NCBI GenBank assembly: GCA_963701735.1
Contig: CAVPBI010000023.1
Location: 290,013 to 354,012 of the forward strand
From: CAWABB01 sp963701735
Lineage (GTDB): Bacteria; Bacteroidota; Ignavibacteria; UBA10030; UBA6906
Reading direction: 5' to 3'
DNA length: 64,000 nucleotides
Part shown: piece after piece, positions 7,944 through 16,529 of the stretch
How positions within the stretch are numbered: the first letter of the stretch is position 1
Layout of the letters: the number at the start of each line of letters is the position of its first letter
Made by a program: the position numbers and the translations under genes
The notes under the pieces: model-generated
Database searches by the model: none
What the model was told of the DNA's origin: nothing
Seen by the model: only the letters and a program-made list of their open reading frames with translations

Positions 7944-9002
7944 TCACTGCCCTCCCGTGTCTTTCTGACGAGGACGCATGGCATCTCCGAACGTGACCTT
8001 GTCTTTCAGGAAGTAGTAGAGTCCGATCAGCGTTACACTGACAAAACCGACGCCATGCGTGAGCGTGGCAAAGCTCAACGCGGTCGCCCGGTTCACTCCG
8101 TAGAGTGCGATGAGGGTCTGGGAGGCGAACGCGTGGTACGTTCCGGTGGAGCCGGGCGTCGGGATTGCGACTCCGATGCTCGAGATCGCAAGCACGACGA
8201 TCGCCCCCGAGAAGCCGAGCGCCCCCTCCAGTCCGAGCGCCCGCAGCCCGCACCACGTCATGACAGCATACAGGCCCCAGACCAGGACGCTCAGCGCGCC
8301 GATGATCACAAAATGCTGCGGAGATTTCAGGAACGAGAACCCGTCGAGGAACGAATGCGTGAGACGCTCGATACGGCTCGCGAATCGCTCCGGGAACAGG
8401 CGGGTGACGCGCGCAAGAACCGCATCGGCCCAATCACGACGAAGCATCAGGGCCACCATGAACGCCGTCGCGAGGATGATGACGGCCGCGAGAACGATTC
8501 CCGATTGCGCGAGCCAGGGGAACGACTCGAGAAGAGGCCCGCTGTACAGGAACGGCAGCGCAGCCACCAGGATCAGAAACGAAATCATGTCCATGATCCG
8601 CTCGACGACAATGGTCCCGAAGGAAGCGCCCGCCGAGATCTGTTCCAGCTTGCCGATCGCAAAGGGGCGTCCGAGCTCTCCCGCCCGGGGAAGGACGTTG
8701 TTCAGCATGTAGCCGATCATCACCGCGGAGAAGAGGTTCCTGAGGCCGATGTCCGGCTTGATGGGATAGAGCATGTAGCGCCAACGGAGGGCACGACAGA
8801 GATGGCTCACGATCAGCGCACCCAGATACACGAAGAGCCACCAGTAGTCTGCGTTTTCAAGCGATGCGACGATATCGGCGGGATCGGTGCCCCGAAATGC
8901 AATGTAGAGGAAGAGGACCGTCAGGACAAGGCTGACGGCATACTGGAGCCATCGGCGGGGGGATGCCGGGGGCAACGCCCCCTGGGCTGGTTCGGGGACC
9001 AC
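7944..9002 (-). CDS. Lysylphosphatidylglycerol synthase TM-domain (UPF0104/flippase-like) protein
   Basis: 352 residues with about eight membrane helices. It has the family signature IGYMLNNVLPRAGELGRPFA early on, VERIMDMISF in the middle and AIPTPGSTGTYHAF late. The membrane domain of MprF-type proteins moves lipids across the inner membrane. Stand-alone members like this often sit near polysaccharide or envelope genes, and the substrate is unknown. The start is GTG at 9002. It is nine bases downstream of lolA. Confidence 0.85.
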   Translation of the reverse strand: MVPEPAQGALPPASPRRWLQYAVSLVLTVLFLYIAFRGTDPADIVASLENADYWWLFVYLGALIVSHLCRALRWRYMLYPIKPDIGLRNLFSAVMIGYMLNNVLPRAGELGRPFAIGKLEQISAGASFGTIVVERIMDMISFLILVAALPFLYSGPLLESFPWLAQSGIVLAAVIILATAFMVALMLRRDWADAVLARVTRLFPERFASRIERLTHSFLDGFSFLKSPQHFVIIGALSVLVWGLYAVMTWCGLRALGLEGALGFSGAIVVLAISSIGVAIPTPGSTGTYHAFASQTLIALYGVNRATALSFATLTHGVGFVSVTLIGLYYFLKDKVTFGDAMRPRQKDTGGQ

Positions 9003-9011
9003 GCGGGCAGC

Positions 9012-9674
9012 CTACCGGAGGTCCACGACCTCGACACCTTCGGGGATGTCGAAGACGAACCGGCTGTCCTCGAGCCCCCTGTTGATGTCGATTTCGCGGA
9101 CGGTATACTGCGTTTCACGGCTGTTGACATCCACGAGCAGCACCTGTTTCACGAGGGACGTCCCTTCGTCGACCCAGAGCTTCAGCGACTTGACCGACGA
9201 TGACTCGCTCCTGGGCGTGAGCAGGAGAACGATGGTCTCCGTCGAGCCGACCTTCTCCTTCCCCACGACGCGGGACGCGTACTCGTCGGGCGCGGTCGTC
9301 AGCAGGCGCTCGGGGGAGAGCATGCGCTCGTTCAGCTTGAACTTGTCGATCAGCACCTGATTCGTGGCAACCGCGTAGGACCAGACGGTCTGGCCGTCGG
9401 TGACGATGGTCTGGCCGTCGAGTTCGACGCGGTACTTGTTCGTCTTCTTCAGCAGGAGCTTCCCTTCGAGGCGCTGGTTGATGCCTGCCAGCGGGAACCT
9501 CACCTCCTGCGAGAACTTGAGCGTCGCGTCCGTGACGGCGTCATACTTCTTCCGCACACGGGTGAGGACATCCTGCGCGTCCTCGGTCAGCGCGGACGCC
9601 GGCGCGAGCAGGAGCGCCAGCAGGCTGATCAGGAGGGCCCGCGATCCGATCGAGAGCACGGTGGTCGGGTTCAT
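9012..9674 (-). CDS. lolA: Outer-membrane lipoprotein carrier LolA
   Basis: 220 residues with an N-terminal signal peptide (about 1-29, ending PASA) and the LolA half-barrel (FSQEVRFPLAGINQRLEGKL, TNKYRVELDGQTIVTDGQTV, LKLWVDEGTSLVKQVLLVD, FVFDIPEGVEVVDL). LolA is the periplasmic shuttle that takes lipoproteins from LolCDE to the outer membrane. The ATG overlaps the ftsK stop as ATGA, and ftsK-lolA is a common bacterial pair. Confidence 0.92.
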   Translation of the reverse strand: MNPTTVLSIGSRALLISLLALLLAPASALTEDAQDVLTRVRKKYDAVTDATLKFSQEVRFPLAGINQRLEGKLLLKKTNKYRVELDGQTIVTDGQTVWSYAVATNQVLIDKFKLNERMLSPERLLTTAPDEYASRVVGKEKVGSTETIVLLLTPRSESSSVKSLKLWVDEGTSLVKQVLLVDVNSRETQYTVREIDINRGLEDSRFVFDIPEGVEVVDLR

Positions 9675-12124
9675 GGATTGAGGATCGCCTCCAGGTCTTC
9701 TTCTGTCTGCACCAGCACCTCCCGCGCTTTGCTGCCGTCGAACGGCCCGACGATGCCGGCCATTTCGAGCTCGTCGACCAGCCGGGCGGCGCGGGAATAT
9801 CCGACCTTCAGCCGCCGTTGCAGCAAAGAGACGGATCCCTGCTGGTGTCGCACAATCAGCCGGGCCGCCTCTTCGAACAGTTCGTCGCGCTCATCGCGCC
9901 CGCCGCCGCCGCCCGAGCGCTTCCGTTCCGCGATTGACGGAAGCAGGAACGGCATCGCGTACCCCTGCTGCCGGGCAATGTGGTCCACGATCGCATCCAC
10001 TTCGTCCGGGGAAATGTAGGCGTTCTGCAGGCGTACGGGTTTGGGGCTGCCGCTGGCCAGGTAGAGCATGTCGCCGTTGCCGAGCAGCTGTTCCGCGCCG
10101 TTCATATCCAGGATTGTCCGCGAGTCGGTTTTGGACGCGACCTGGTATGCAACCCGCGCGGGGAAGTTCGCCTTGATGACGCCTGTGATGACGTCGACCG
10201 ATGGGCGCTGCGTGGCGACGATCAGATGGATCCCGACCGCGCGCGCGAGCTGCGCCAGGCGAGCGATCGGCTCTTCCACTTCGCGCGCCGCCGTGATCAT
10301 GAGATCCGCAAGCTCGTCGATCACGACGACCAGGTACGGCAGCCTGGTGTGCGGATGCTCCGGCGTGTAGGCGAGGCGGCCGCTGCGGAGCCGCTCGTTG
10401 TAGTCCTGGACGTTTCTGACGCCCGCGGCCGCGAGGCGGTCGTAGCGGCGCTCCATTTCCAGCTCCACCCCGCGGAGCGCGAGCACCGCGTTCTGCGGGG
10501 TCGTGACGATCTCCTCGTTGATGTCGGGAGAGATGGCCAGGAAATGGTTCTTCAATTTCGCGTACTGTGCCAGCTCGATCTTCTTGGGATCGATGATGAC
10601 GAGCTTCAGATCGGCCGGGTGCATCCGGAAGAACAGGCTGGCCAGGATCGTGTTGATGCCGACGCTCTTCCCGGAGCCGGTTGAACCGGCGATCAGCAGG
10701 TGCGGCATGCGCGTGAGATCGTCCGCGAACACCTCGCCCGAGATGGTCTTCCCCATCGCCAGCGGAAGGCTGGCGGCGCTGGTCCGGAACGCATTGGAGT
10801 TGACGACGCTCCGCATCGTCACGAGCGACCGGTGGGAGTTCGGGATCTCCACGCCGACCGCCGACTTCCCGGGAATCGGCGCCATGATGCGGATCCCTTT
10901 GGCCGCGAGCTTGAGCGCCATATCGTTCTCGAGGCTCACGATGCTGCTGATCTTCACGCCGCTGGCGGGGACCAGCTCATACAGCGTCACGACTGGTCCG
11001 GGCGTGACGCTGACGCTTTCCAGCTCGACGTTGAACTCCGCGAGCGTGGCGCGCAGAAGGTCCGCGTTCGCCTTCAGCTCTTCCTCGTCCACTTCTTCGC
11101 GGCTCGCGGCAGGAGCCGTCAGCAGATCGACGGACGGGAAGACGTAGTCGATGTCTTCGACCGGCGCGGACGCGGGAGCGATGGGAGTCGACGGCTCGGC
11201 CTCCGCGGGCCTGGGGGTCGGCCGTCGGTCGACCCTGACCGTCGGGGGGACCCGGTCCACGGGAGCCTGGCGCGCAGGCGTGGGGCGTTCTCCCTCCTCC
11301 GGTTCTTCCTCGGGGCGCGTGATCTTGACTTCGTGTCTGGCGAGAGCAGGGTGAGCTGCGCCGGCATCCTCATCCTCCTCCGGGCGTTCTTCTGACCGTC
11401 TCTCCGGCCGCTCCGCCTCCCGCAGCGCACGTTTCTCCGCCCACTCGTCCCTCTTCCGCTCAAGCCAGTCCAGCAACGCAAGCCAGCCGGTTCGCATCCG
11501 CTCGGCAGTCACGCGTACGTCGAGGTCCGCCGCCAGCACGATCGTGACGATCGCGGCCACGGCGATCACGATCGTGCCACCCGCCTTCCCGAGCAGTTGC
11601 GAGAGGCGCGTCGCGATAAAGTCGCCGATCAGACCGCTCCACTCCATCCCCGGACCGCTCTCCGCCAGGAAGAGCCGGATCATGCCGAACGACGAGGAGA
11701 CCAGGAGCGCTCCGACGAGCGTCACGTTGGTGATCCCGATGACGCGCCGGAGATCGGCATGGCGAAGAATGGTCCATCCCCACACAACCATGAGGAACGG
11801 CACGACCAGAACGCTGTACCCGACCGTGGAGGTCACAAAGAAATCCGAGATGACGGCGCCGACAAGGCCGAGCCAGTTTTGCGTTGTGTCCGCCTTCGCA
11901 CGCGCAACCGCGTCGCCGGAAAAGACGTTGAACAGGTCGGAGATCCGGACGCTCGCGCTGGCCTCGTCCACCGGATCGTACGAGACGAGCGCCAGCAGAA
12001 GGAGCAGCCCCGCTGCCATCAGCAGGATCGCGAAGATCGGACGGCGATGGCGGCTGGCAGGCTGGCGGGCCTCGCGTGTCTCGCGGCGGTTGGGCGTGGG
12101 GCGTGATTGTTGTCGTTGAGCCAT
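9671..12124 (-). CDS. ftsK: DNA translocase FtsK/SpoIIIE
   Basis: 817 residues. Four to five N-terminal membrane helices lie within about 28-200. A charged Glu/Arg/Pro-rich linker (~225-330) follows, then the FtsK alpha/beta motor with Walker A GSTGSGKS at about residue 478, Walker B-type LVVVIDELADLM and IVATQRPSVDVITG. The C-terminal winged-helix gamma domain (LIVRHQQGSVSLLQRRLKVG, RAARLVDELEMAGIVG) is present. It pumps chromosomal DNA at the septum toward dif. Gamma recognises polar KOPS-like octamers. It is downstream of comB and coupled to lolA. Confidence 0.96.
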   Translation of the reverse strand: MAQRQQSRPTPNRRETREARQPASRHRRPIFAILLMAAGLLLLLALVSYDPVDEASASVRISDLFNVFSGDAVARAKADTTQNWLGLVGAVISDFFVTSTVGYSVLVVPFLMVVWGWTILRHADLRRVIGITNVTLVGALLVSSSFGMIRLFLAESGPGMEWSGLIGDFIATRLSQLLGKAGGTIVIAVAAIVTIVLAADLDVRVTAERMRTGWLALLDWLERKRDEWAEKRALREAERPERRSEERPEEDEDAGAAHPALARHEVKITRPEEEPEEGERPTPARQAPVDRVPPTVRVDRRPTPRPAEAEPSTPIAPASAPVEDIDYVFPSVDLLTAPAASREEVDEEELKANADLLRATLAEFNVELESVSVTPGPVVTLYELVPASGVKISSIVSLENDMALKLAAKGIRIMAPIPGKSAVGVEIPNSHRSLVTMRSVVNSNAFRTSAASLPLAMGKTISGEVFADDLTRMPHLLIAGSTGSGKSVGINTILASLFFRMHPADLKLVIIDPKKIELAQYAKLKNHFLAISPDINEEIVTTPQNAVLALRGVELEMERRYDRLAAAGVRNVQDYNERLRSGRLAYTPEHPHTRLPYLVVVIDELADLMITAAREVEEPIARLAQLARAVGIHLIVATQRPSVDVITGVIKANFPARVAYQVASKTDSRTILDMNGAEQLLGNGDMLYLASGSPKPVRLQNAYISPDEVDAIVDHIARQQGYAMPFLLPSIAERKRSGGGGGRDERDELFEEAARLIVRHQQGSVSLLQRRLKVGYSRAARLVDELEMAGIVGPFDGSKAREVLVQTEEDLEAILNP

Positions 12125-12133
12125 GCAATATCC

Positions 12134-12898
12134 TCAGTGCGATCCCGACGGCTCCGCTGCGCGGGGCGGGGGGGACAGGGGTTTCAGCACCCCTCCTTCG
12201 AAGGATGGAACAACCGAACGCGAATCCACACCGGCGCAGACCCTGAGATCGTCGCCGAAGCCCAGACCCACAAGGTGTCTGCCGTGTTCGGAGGCCTGGA
12301 GCATCTTCAGCGGGGACTTCCCGAACGCCCTGTACAGCGAGAGCGCCACCGAAGCTCCGTCCGGGAGACCGGGGGTATCAGCGGACCATCCGGCGATCCG
12401 ATGCATCAGCAGCCCGGCACAGACCGCGTCCTCCAGTGCGATCGACCCCTCGTTCCCGGCACAGAGGATGGTCAGGTCCCCACCGATCCGCTGGAGCGCT
12501 TCGGCCACGGCGGAGACGTTCACGAATCCGCAGACAAGGAGCGTACGCGCATGCCGTCCCTTGGCGAGCGCCTGCGTGCCGTTGCTGGAGCTGAAGATGA
12601 TCGACTTGCCGCGCACCCGTTCCTCCGTGTACTCGAGCGGGGAGTTGCCCAGCGAGAAGCCCTCGATCATCTTGCCGTTGCGCTCTCCGCCGAGCAGGAA
12701 CACATCGCCGAAGAGGTTGCCCGAAATCTTCACCGCCGATTCCACGCTGGTGGCCGGAATCACCTGTCGCGCACCGTTCGCAAGGGCCGTGGTGATGGTC
12801 GTGCTCGACCTCAGCACATCGATCATCACGACGGTCTTCTCGCGCAAGGCGAGCTCGTCCGCCTGCTGCGGTGTCAGATACAGGTTGATCTGCATCAT
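12134..12898 (-). CDS. comB: 2-phosphosulfolactate phosphatase family protein ComB
   Basis: 254 residues with the ComB signatures MIDVLRSSTTITTALANGA, LLGGERNGKMIEGFSLGNSP, IFSSSNGTQAL and EDAVCAGLL. In methanogens ComB dephosphorylates 2-phosphosulfolactate during coenzyme M synthesis. Bacterial members are widespread and their substrate is often unproved. No other coenzyme M or sulfolactate genes are visible here. The ATG overlaps the gcvT stop as ATGA, so it is co-transcribed with gcvT and precedes ftsK by 9 bases. Confidence 0.88.
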   Translation of the reverse strand: MMQINLYLTPQQADELALREKTVVMIDVLRSSTTITTALANGARQVIPATSVESAVKISGNLFGDVFLLGGERNGKMIEGFSLGNSPLEYTEERVRGKSIIFSSSNGTQALAKGRHARTLLVCGFVNVSAVAEALQRIGGDLTILCAGNEGSIALEDAVCAGLLMHRIAGWSADTPGLPDGASVALSLYRAFGKSPLKMLQASEHGRHLVGLGFGDDLRVCAGVDSRSVVPSFEGGVLKPLSPPPRAAEPSGSH

Positions 12899-13983
12899 TT
12901 CCGCACGAACGGAAGTGAAACGACTGTTGCCGGAATGCCGCGGTCGCGCACCACGACGTCCAGCGCGGTGCCGGGCGCCGCGTGAGCGACATCCACGTAT
13001 CCCATGCCGATCCCATTTCCGAGCATGGGCGAGAACGTTCCGGATGTCACGGTGCCGATGCGCCGACCGCCGGCCTGAATCTCATATCCGTGACGGGGGA
13101 AGGCGCGGTCGTTCATCGAAAATCCGACGAGCTTCCGCGTCGCCCCCTTCTGCTTCACCGCCTGGAGCGCAGGACGCCCGAGGAACTCGCCCTTGTCAAT
13201 CCTGGTGATCCATCCGAGCCCCGCCTCGAGCGGATTCGTCGTCTGGTCGATGTCGTTGCCGTAGAGACAGTATCCCATCTCGAGTCGCAGCGTATCGCGG
13301 GCTCCCAGCCCGACGGGACCGATGGCGTACTCGCGGCCTGCCTGCATGATCGCCTCCCAGAGCGCCAGACCAGCCGCCGGGTCCGGTCCGACGTACAGTT
13401 CAAATCCGAGTTCGCCGGTGTAGCCGGTGCGCGACACCAGAGCGTCGACGCCCGCGATCTTCCCCGGCTTCCAGTGGTAGTACTGAATCGTGCCAAGGTC
13501 CAGGTCCGTGAGCCGTTGCAGCGTCTCCAGCGACTTCGGACCCTGGACCGCAAGCAGGCCGGTGGCGTCGCTGCGGTCTTCGATGGTGACGCCGCCCGTC
13601 GCGTGCGCCCGCATCCACGCGATATCCTTCTCCGTATTGGACGCGTTGATGACCAGCAGGTAGTGGTCGCCGCAGTGATAGACGAGGAGGTCGTCAACGA
13701 TGCCGCCGTCCTCGTAGCACATCGCCGAGTACTGGACGCGGCCCTCGACCATCTTCGAGACGTCGTTCACGGTGATGCGCTGCACGAATGCCAGCGCGCC
13801 CGGTCCGTGAATCGCCACCTCGCCCATATGGGAGACGTCGAAGACGCCCACCGCCTTCCGTACGCGCTTGTGCTCCTCGACGATGCCGCCGTACTGGATC
13901 GGCATTTCGAATCCGGCGAACTCGACGATCTTCGCGCCCGCGCGAACGTGGGCCTCATAGAAAGGGGTACGTTTCAGTGCCAT
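12895..13983 (-). CDS. gcvT: Glycine cleavage T protein (aminomethyltransferase)
   Basis: 362 residues, usual length. Conserved features are GAKIVEFAGFEMPIQYGGI, the active-site region VFDVSHMGEV, NASNTEKDIAW, LVSRTGYTGELGFELYV, PVGLGARDTLRLEMGYCLYG and GTVTSGTFSPMLGNGIGMGY. It transfers the aminomethyl carbon from the H protein to tetrahydrofolate, releasing ammonia. The other glycine-cleavage genes are not in this window. It lies 22 bases after the RNase G gene. Confidence 0.95.
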   Translation of the reverse strand: MALKRTPFYEAHVRAGAKIVEFAGFEMPIQYGGIVEEHKRVRKAVGVFDVSHMGEVAIHGPGALAFVQRITVNDVSKMVEGRVQYSAMCYEDGGIVDDLLVYHCGDHYLLVINASNTEKDIAWMRAHATGGVTIEDRSDATGLLAVQGPKSLETLQRLTDLDLGTIQYYHWKPGKIAGVDALVSRTGYTGELGFELYVGPDPAAGLALWEAIMQAGREYAIGPVGLGARDTLRLEMGYCLYGNDIDQTTNPLEAGLGWITRIDKGEFLGRPALQAVKQKGATRKLVGFSMNDRAFPRHGYEIQAGGRRIGTVTSGTFSPMLGNGIGMGYVDVAHAAPGTALDVVVRDRGIPATVVSLPFVRK

Positions 13984-14005
13984 GATGGTGTCTGTCCGAT
14001 GCCGC

Positions 14006-15634
14006 TCACTTGTACTGGTCGGTGATTTCCTCGTCGCCCTGTTTCGGGGAGAAGCATTTGAAGCTGCCGGAAGGGACGCTGGAGTCGGGGACGAGGCGGA
14101 TGAACATGAAGTGCTTCAGCATCATCTTCCGCAGGATGCTCATCGTTCCGCTGTGAAGGATCAACGCGAGCTCGGGGCCCACGCGGATGATGAGCCGCTT
14201 CTCGCCGGTTTCGTCCTTGAAGCGCGCCACCCAGCGTTCGAGCTGGTTCACCGTGGTGGTTTTCGACTGCACGAGGCCCGTGCCGCCGCACGCCGGGCAC
14301 GGCTCGGAGAAACTGTGCAGGATGTTCTGGCGGACGCGCTGACGGGTGATCTGGACGAGACCGAATTCCGTCATCGGGAGCACCGTAATCTTGGCGCGGT
14401 CCCGGCGGAACTCCTTCTTCAGCTCCTCGAACACCTTCCGCTTGTTGCGCTCGTCCTCGAGATCGATGAAGTCGATGACGATGATGCCGCCGAGGTCGCG
14501 CAGGCGGAGCTGCCGGGCGATCTCGCGGGCGGCTTCGAGGTCCGTCCGGAGCGAGTTCTGTTCCTGTTCCTTCTTCGGCGCATAGCGGCCGCTGTTGACG
14601 TCGATGACCACCATCGCTTCGGTCTGCTCGACGATGATGTAGCCGCCGCTCTTGAGCCAGACCTTGCGGCTCAGCGTGGCTTCGATCTCCTTCTCCACAC
14701 CGTGCACGTCGAAGATCGGCGCGCGTTCCTTGTGCAGCTCGATCTTGTCCAGGACCGCCGGCGACGTGTACTTGATATACGCCCGGATGTCCTTGTACAG
14801 CTTGCGCGAGTCGACCACCACGCGGGTGACGTCATTGGAAAAGAGGTCCCGGATCACGCCGGAGGTCGTGGCCATGTCCTTGTAGAGCAATGCCGGGGCC
14901 TTCTCGGCCTTCACCGTGGTCTCCACCTCGCGCCAGGTCGTGATCAGGTCTTCCAGGTCCTGCTTGATGGAGGATTCTTCCTTGCCCTCCGCAACGGTCC
15001 GGATGATCACGCCGAAGCCTTCGGGAAGGATGGCCTGGACGATCTTCCGCAACCGGCGCTTCTCCTTGAAGTTGGAGATCTTCCGCGAAATGCCGATTTT
15101 GCCGTCAAACGGGAGGAGAACCAGGAAGCGGCCGGCGAGAGAGACTTCAGAGGTGACCCGGACGCCCTTGCGGCCGACGGGTTCCTTGGTGACCTGGACG
15201 ATGATTTCCTGCCCTTTTTCGAGCTGGATATCTCGTTGGGGCCGCGTGCGGGCCTGGTTGGCAGGTTGCCCATTCCCGCGCTGATTGGGCTGGCGGGCGT
15301 TGGCGGGCTGCTGGGCGTTGGACGTGCCGGTGAGGGCAGGTTCCCGATCGGACCCCTGCTCCTCCTCGTCCTCATCGTCGCTCAGCATTTCATTGTACTC
15401 CTCGAACCTGTTTCCAATGTCCGAGAAGTGAAGAAAGCCGTCCTGGCTGAGGCCCAGGTCGATGAAGGCAGCCTTGATGCCGGGCATCACCTTGGCAACT
15501 TTGCCGAGGTAGATGTCGCCGACCATTTTTTCCTTGTTTGCCGTCTCTACGAACAGCTCAGCGAGCCGGCCGTCCTCCGTGATCGCGATGCGAGTCTCGT
15601 TCGCACCAGCGTTGATGAGTATCTCTTTTCTCAT
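14006..15634 (-). CDS. rng: Ribonuclease G/E family endoribonuclease
   Basis: About 542 residues from the chosen ATG (RKEILINAGANETRIAI). An S1-like RNA-binding domain (YLGKVAKVMPGIKAAFIDLG) carries an inserted polar, Gln/Asn-rich loop (about residues 85-125). The catalytic core holds the metal-binding aspartates (VVIDVNSGRYAP, GGIIVIDFIDL) and the Zn-link CPACGGTG motif. It cuts single-stranded AU-rich RNA in rRNA processing and mRNA decay. The length and lack of a long C-terminal scaffold fit RNase G. The upstream ATG at 15742 would add residues unlike the family. Confidence 0.92.
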   Translation of the reverse strand: MRKEILINAGANETRIAITEDGRLAELFVETANKEKMVGDIYLGKVAKVMPGIKAAFIDLGLSQDGFLHFSDIGNRFEEYNEMLSDDEDEEEQGSDREPALTGTSNAQQPANARQPNQRGNGQPANQARTRPQRDIQLEKGQEIIVQVTKEPVGRKGVRVTSEVSLAGRFLVLLPFDGKIGISRKISNFKEKRRLRKIVQAILPEGFGVIIRTVAEGKEESSIKQDLEDLITTWREVETTVKAEKAPALLYKDMATTSGVIRDLFSNDVTRVVVDSRKLYKDIRAYIKYTSPAVLDKIELHKERAPIFDVHGVEKEIEATLSRKVWLKSGGYIIVEQTEAMVVIDVNSGRYAPKKEQEQNSLRTDLEAAREIARQLRLRDLGGIIVIDFIDLEDERNKRKVFEELKKEFRRDRAKITVLPMTEFGLVQITRQRVRQNILHSFSEPCPACGGTGLVQSKTTTVNQLERWVARFKDETGEKRLIIRVGPELALILHSGTMSILRKMMLKHFMFIRLVPDSSVPSGSFKCFSPKQGDEEITDQYK

Positions 15635-15807
15635 GACCTGCGAGTCGTACCAACCTTTCCTGTGGGACCACCAGGGTCCCGTCACCACGGGGGTTGACCG
15701 ACGCAGGCAGATCCCCGGGCGCTGCCGGGAGACATTCTTCAACCATGAAAGCGTACATACGCCGCCGTCGGATTACGGCCCGTGGGACCGTACTGTGATT
15801 GCATCCG

Positions 15808-15831
15808 GCGCTTCCGCGTCAGCGGAACGCC
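15808..15831. other. Hairpin upstream of the RNase G gene
   Basis: GGCG-C-TTCCGC-GTCA-GCGGAA-CGCC folds into a ten-pair stem with one bulged base and a four-base loop. It sits between the SRP RNA and the RNase G gene in the rng leader direction. No T-run follows on either strand, so it is not a standard terminator. Confidence 0.5.
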
Positions 15832-15917
15832 TCGTCATTTATGTGTTGCGCGTTCGGCCGTCGCTCATTGCCACCTGCATCCGCCATGCGCATGCGTGGC
15901 CGGGCCGAAAAAAAAGA

Positions 15918-16010
15918 GGCCAAGCTTCCCTGCGTCACACTCTGGGTAACCGACCGTTGCTTCCTTCCGGACCTGGCGGGGTTGAGCTACTTGCAGTTGC
16001 GCAGGACTTG
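15918..16010 (-). ncRNA. ffs: Small bacterial SRP RNA (4.5S type)
   Basis: Read on the minus strand, the apical domain is the near-universal CCAGGTCCGGAAGGAAGCA (complement of about 15960-15978). It is flanked by pairing arms TCCTGCG and CGCAGGG that close a roughly 90-base hairpin. A run of eight T residues (minus strand, about 15910-15917) follows and serves as the terminator. SRP RNA binds Ffh and targets membrane proteins. The exact ends are estimated. Confidence 0.9.
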
Positions 16011-16034
16011 ACCTCAAAAGGTACAGCGAGCGAG

Positions 16035-16107
16035 TGGAGCTGATCGGGGTCGAACCGACGACCTCCTCGTTGCGAACGAGGCGCTCTCCCAGCTGAGCTA
16101 CAGCCCC
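16035..16107 (-). tRNA. tRNA-Ala (anticodon CGC)
   Basis: The minus strand folds as a 73-base cloverleaf: acceptor GGGGCTG/CAGCTCC, D arm GCTC-AGCTGGGA-GAGC, anticodon arm CCTCG-TTCGCAA-CGAGG with anticodon CGC, T arm GTCGG-TTCGACC-CCGAT, discriminator A. The CCA end is not encoded (the next bases are CTC). It lies about 25 bases ahead of the SRP RNA on the same strand, so the two are probably one transcript. Confidence 0.95.
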
Positions 16108-16156
16108 AAAAGGCAGTCTGGAACCTCACATGCTCGAAAATCGCGTATGACATGTA

Positions 16157-16185
16157 ATAATACGAAAGTCTCTCCCCCGCCGCAA
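16157..16185 (-). promoter_or_regulatory. Promoter for tRNA-Ala and SRP RNA
   Basis: On the minus strand TTGCGG (16180-16185) and TATTAT (16157-16162) are separated by 17 bases. Transcription would start about 40 bases before the mature tRNA. Confidence 0.55.
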
Positions 16186-16205
16186 CATGTGCGCGGGAAC
16201 GGCCG

Positions 16206-16400
16206 TCACTTTGTCATCGTTTCAAGTATGACGCGTACCGTGCGCTCTTCGGAGTACCCGAGGTTGTAATAATGACGGATGACGCTTTCCCACCACGTCA
16301 TCGGAATAACGTCACGTTCCGCCTCGGACAGCTTCTCGTACACCCGCTTCTTGTATGCTTCGAAGAATGTGTCGTCCATTGAGCGCTGCGGCAAGCTCAT
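16206..16400 (-). CDS. Small conserved-looking protein of unknown function
   Basis: 64 residues, not recognised. The composition is protein-like and amphipathic, with an acidic/aromatic core (MDDTFFEAYKKRVYEKLSEA, MTWWESVIRHYYNLGYSEER), and probably two or three helices. It has no membrane segment or cysteines. A good promoter lies just upstream. A shorter start at the internal ATG (16379) is possible. It is transcribed divergently from hrcA. Confidence 0.6.
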   Translation of the reverse strand: MSLPQRSMDDTFFEAYKKRVYEKLSEAERDVIPMTWWESVIRHYYNLGYSEERTVRVILETMTK

Positions 16401-16416
16401 TCATACCATCACTTTA

Positions 16417-16445
16417 AATGTATGGACTATTTGTAAACAAATCAA
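16417..16445 (-). promoter_or_regulatory. Promoter for the small protein gene
   Basis: TTGATT (16440-16445) and TACATT (16417-16422) on the minus strand are 17 bases apart. The predicted start near 16410 leaves a leader of only about 10 bases. Confidence 0.5.
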
Positions 16446-16470
16446 CGGGGTGGCCCGGTTCGGGCTCACC

Positions 16471-16499
16471 TTGACAAACGGGGCCGTAATTGGTATCAT
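16471..16499 (+). promoter_or_regulatory. Promoter for hrcA-grpE-dnaJ
   Basis: Near-consensus TTGACA (16471-16476), a 17-base spacer, then TATCAT (16494-16499). Transcription should start near 16506, about 24 bases before the hrcA ATG. No CIRCE inverted repeat (TTAGCACTC-N9-GAGTGCTAA) is visible around it. Confidence 0.7.
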
Positions 16500-16529
16500 A
16501 TTCTTCATAGAGGCTCAATTTACGGCGTT

